A DNA stretch of 64,000 nt from positions 140,286,241 through 140,350,240 of the forward strand of contig CM043945.1 of NCBI GenBank assembly GCA_014529385.2, read 5' to 3'. The translations under genes were made by a program, and so were the position numbers. Position 1 is the first letter of the stretch, and each line of letters opens with the position of its first letter. The notes under the pieces are model-generated. The model saw only the letters and a list, made by a program, of their open reading frames with translations, was not told the DNA's origin and searched no databases. The DNA is from Adiantum capillus-veneris (taxonomy: Eukaryota; Streptophyta; Polypodiopsida; Polypodiales; Pteridaceae). Below are positions 50,001 through 53,000 of the stretch, piece by piece.

Positions 50001-53000
50001 ATTCACATTCCATGTCTCTTCCTTGGCATGACACAGTATCAGAAAGAGCACAAGATCATTTGAACATCAAGCATCGACATTTCCTTTGTGTTTTGCCACA
50101 GTTGATTGATTTAGATCAAAAAGTCAAGATTCGACCCCATTGTTTGCGTGTGTTTGATGAACGGTTTGGCACTCCGTCACTTTGTTCATCTGCATTGCAT
50201 GCACAGTTTTTTCGAAGGAATAGTATTTTTCCAATCACTTTACATGGAATGGGTATGTTCATGTTTTTGTGTTGGAAGTGGTTTCAGGAATTTTCATTCT
50301 CGGAGATTCTTGAAGAAGGTAGACACATGACTCTAGATGAAGTTGAAGCATGGAAGGAGCCATAGATAACTTTGTGTCAATTTCGGCGCGGCCCACAGAA
50401 GCAAGCGTTGTAGACCTTTATGAAGTTCAAGTATCGCATGACCCACGTATTAGAGTGGGCCGGCGAAGAGTCCTTTCCAGGATTCCAGACACTGTTGGCG
50501 ATCTCCCTCGACGCCATACAGTTTGGTACCAGTACCTCACTTTGAAAAGAAGGGGATGTCACGTGCACATCTAACCCTATGTGTACGTGGACAAGCTACT
50601 TCATGACGTGGGTTCGGTTCAGTTAGCTTAGGAAGTGATCTGGCACTTTTGTGAGTCTGTTCGCAGATCGTACATATCCAGACACTTGGAGTAGATGCAT
50701 ATCCTTTGGTTGCACACAGCATGACCATCAGATTTCCATCACGAGCATTTTTACAGTGCATAGACCTATTTTCCCTATTTTTAACATTTTTCACTTATTA
50801 TTTTGAAGTGGCTTTTGTTGGGAACTGGGTAGGGCAATTTGACTAAGCCAATATATAAGGAAACCTAGCACTAGCACAATCTGGCAGACAAGGCAGCAGG
50901 AACCAAGATTCAACATGCACCTTCTCAGCAAGATCCACCCCCAACAGCAAACCTAGCGTTTTGCAACTTGCAAGCCTAGCGTTTTCAGCCATCCCAAGCC
51001 AGTGTTTTTGCATTGCAGCAGCCTGGCAATAGCAGAACCAGCAGATCCTCTAGCGTTTTTGCATCAAGACGAAATTCAGCCCTAGCGTTTTGGATCAGCA
51101 GGACAATTCAGCGTTTTGCAAATTCACCGCGACGGAACCATCAGAAGCACCAACGTGTTCAGATTTCAGCACTCCGACACCGCAGTAGAAGTCCCGAACC
51201 TCGCAGATCTCACCTTCCCGCAGCAGATCCTCGCCGCACGGTCAGATCCAACGTAGTTTGCAGATTCAACCCAAATTAACGCACATTTCAGCATTTGCGT
51301 TTTCAGCGCGTCGTCGTCGCATCGTCGCCATCGACATCGTCACTGACATAGAGTCAGAATCAGCATATACAAGATTTGCAAATTTTAGCCATTAGCGTTT
51401 TCAGATTTCAGCCCGTCTTGTCGTCATCAACATCGTCGGCAAGTCCAAAGCATCGTAGAGTTTTGTGCAATCAATAGTAGACCGCTCTCGCCATAGAGAG
51501 TGGGGCCTTCGGAGGAGGGTTTGACAACATTCTGGTGTCGTAATCTTCTCTCTCTATCTCTTAGTTTCAGCACCTTCATTCACAGTGTTCACCACTTTGT
51601 TTGTGTCCATTGCACTCTCTCATTAAAGGAACGCAAGGCTCTCCCTTTCATAAGTAAAAGGAACCGTGAGCACAATACGGAGCACTCATCTTGAGCAAAG
51701 TTCAACATTCACTTCCGCTGCACCTTACATCCATTCATTCTAGCATTCATTTAGCGGTTGCACACTCCAGAGGGAATCGTGACTTGTGGTTTGCTATGGA
51801 CACGCCTTTGCACTCATCAGAGCATATGGGATTCCCACATTCCTAGAGAAGACACCGCCATCTTTGGTGGACAGACACTTACCACTTGACCTCGACACGT
51901 CAGATCACTTGCTTACCCAAGAGCATCTACATGGACTTAGGGAGATGATCTTGGATCTCTTCTTGGACAGGTTCATTGCTTGAATCTACAGATTGGAGTG
52001 GGACTTGAGTGCTTTGACTCTCTTGGAGGGTTTACCCGCAAGATGCGGGAGATAAGGCCTCCCGCGACTATATCCGGAGTCACCCGGAGCTTGGCTTGGA
52101 TGGTAGTGAAGTTGCCCTTCTACACTCCTGATCATTTGGATTGCTACCTTCAGAGTTGCTTACACTCACCCTCGGTAACCTTACAGCAGACGTCTCCCCC
52201 GACCTGGGCATTAGGCCGCTCCTAGCTCATTCACTTTGAGAGCCACATCGAGTTGCGGTTTAGTGGCATTTTTGGCGTAGATTCTGTTTTGGTTGACATC
52301 GGAGGCTTGGAGGCAGGAGATACAGGTAAGACAGCGCAAACATCTTGGTTTGGCCTTTCCTCTTCTCAGAGGATCTTCAAAGCGCAAAGTGCTCAATCTG
52401 GCTTCCCTTCTTCGCACACGATGATTACGATGCAAACAGGTTGGTCTGACCACACCTCTTTTCAGAGGCTCTTCACAGCACAGACTGTTGAGTCTGGCTT
52501 TCGCCTCATCTTGGATTACCCTACCTACTGACACGACACCATCCGGCGGTGGTCCGTGCAGTCTACTAGTGACTGCTACAGCTTACGATAGGTTCTACAG
52601 TGCAGACTGCTTAGTCTGGGTTTCCTTGATTCAGAGGACGGTTATGGCGTAGATTGCTACATCTGGCCTTCCTGGAGTTTTACACAGCTTAGCCACCTAG
52701 CCACACTAGGTTGTAGGTTCATGCATTGACACGCTTTCGGTCATTCTCATGAAGGTTCCTCGGCTTTCGCGTTTTCTCTAGACAGTTTGACTACAGACAC
52801 TACAGACCTTATTGGGCAGGACACTTGCAGGTCTATTGGCACTTCTTTCACAACAAGAAGTTGTTTTCACACTCGGTTCGAGACCTTCACGCAGTATCTT
52901 CACCCTGCATCAGCGGAGTACAACAGTTTGGTACACTGCTCGTGACGGCACTTTACCATGGAGACCTCTCGACGGTCGGGACACCCCATACCGCTGCTAC

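Larger units (their letters stand above)
26413..51729 (+). mobile_element. DHR-c: LTR retrotransposon split by nested insertions
   Basis: Outer bounds are set by TGTCACGTGC at 26413 and TTACA at 51729, with perfect flanking TCCAT at 26408-26412 and 51730-51734. The element is read in pieces: 5' LTR head 26413 to about 26800, 5' LTR tail 29341-29391, primer site TTGGTATCAGAGC 29392-29404, gag 29830-30409, gag core onward 48204-50556, 3' LTR 50557-51729. It has been interrupted by DHR-d (with loss of the middle of the 5' LTR) and by DHR-e, which itself contains Gyp-1 and DHR-f. The assembled interior again has no RT or integrase. Confidence 0.85.

Noticed and set aside
50220-50300. Hydrophobic block [16 protein letters not shown] as an envelope-type membrane protein
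   Set aside because: A single short aromatic segment without signal peptide or a second span is not enough, and it is part of the polyprotein frame.
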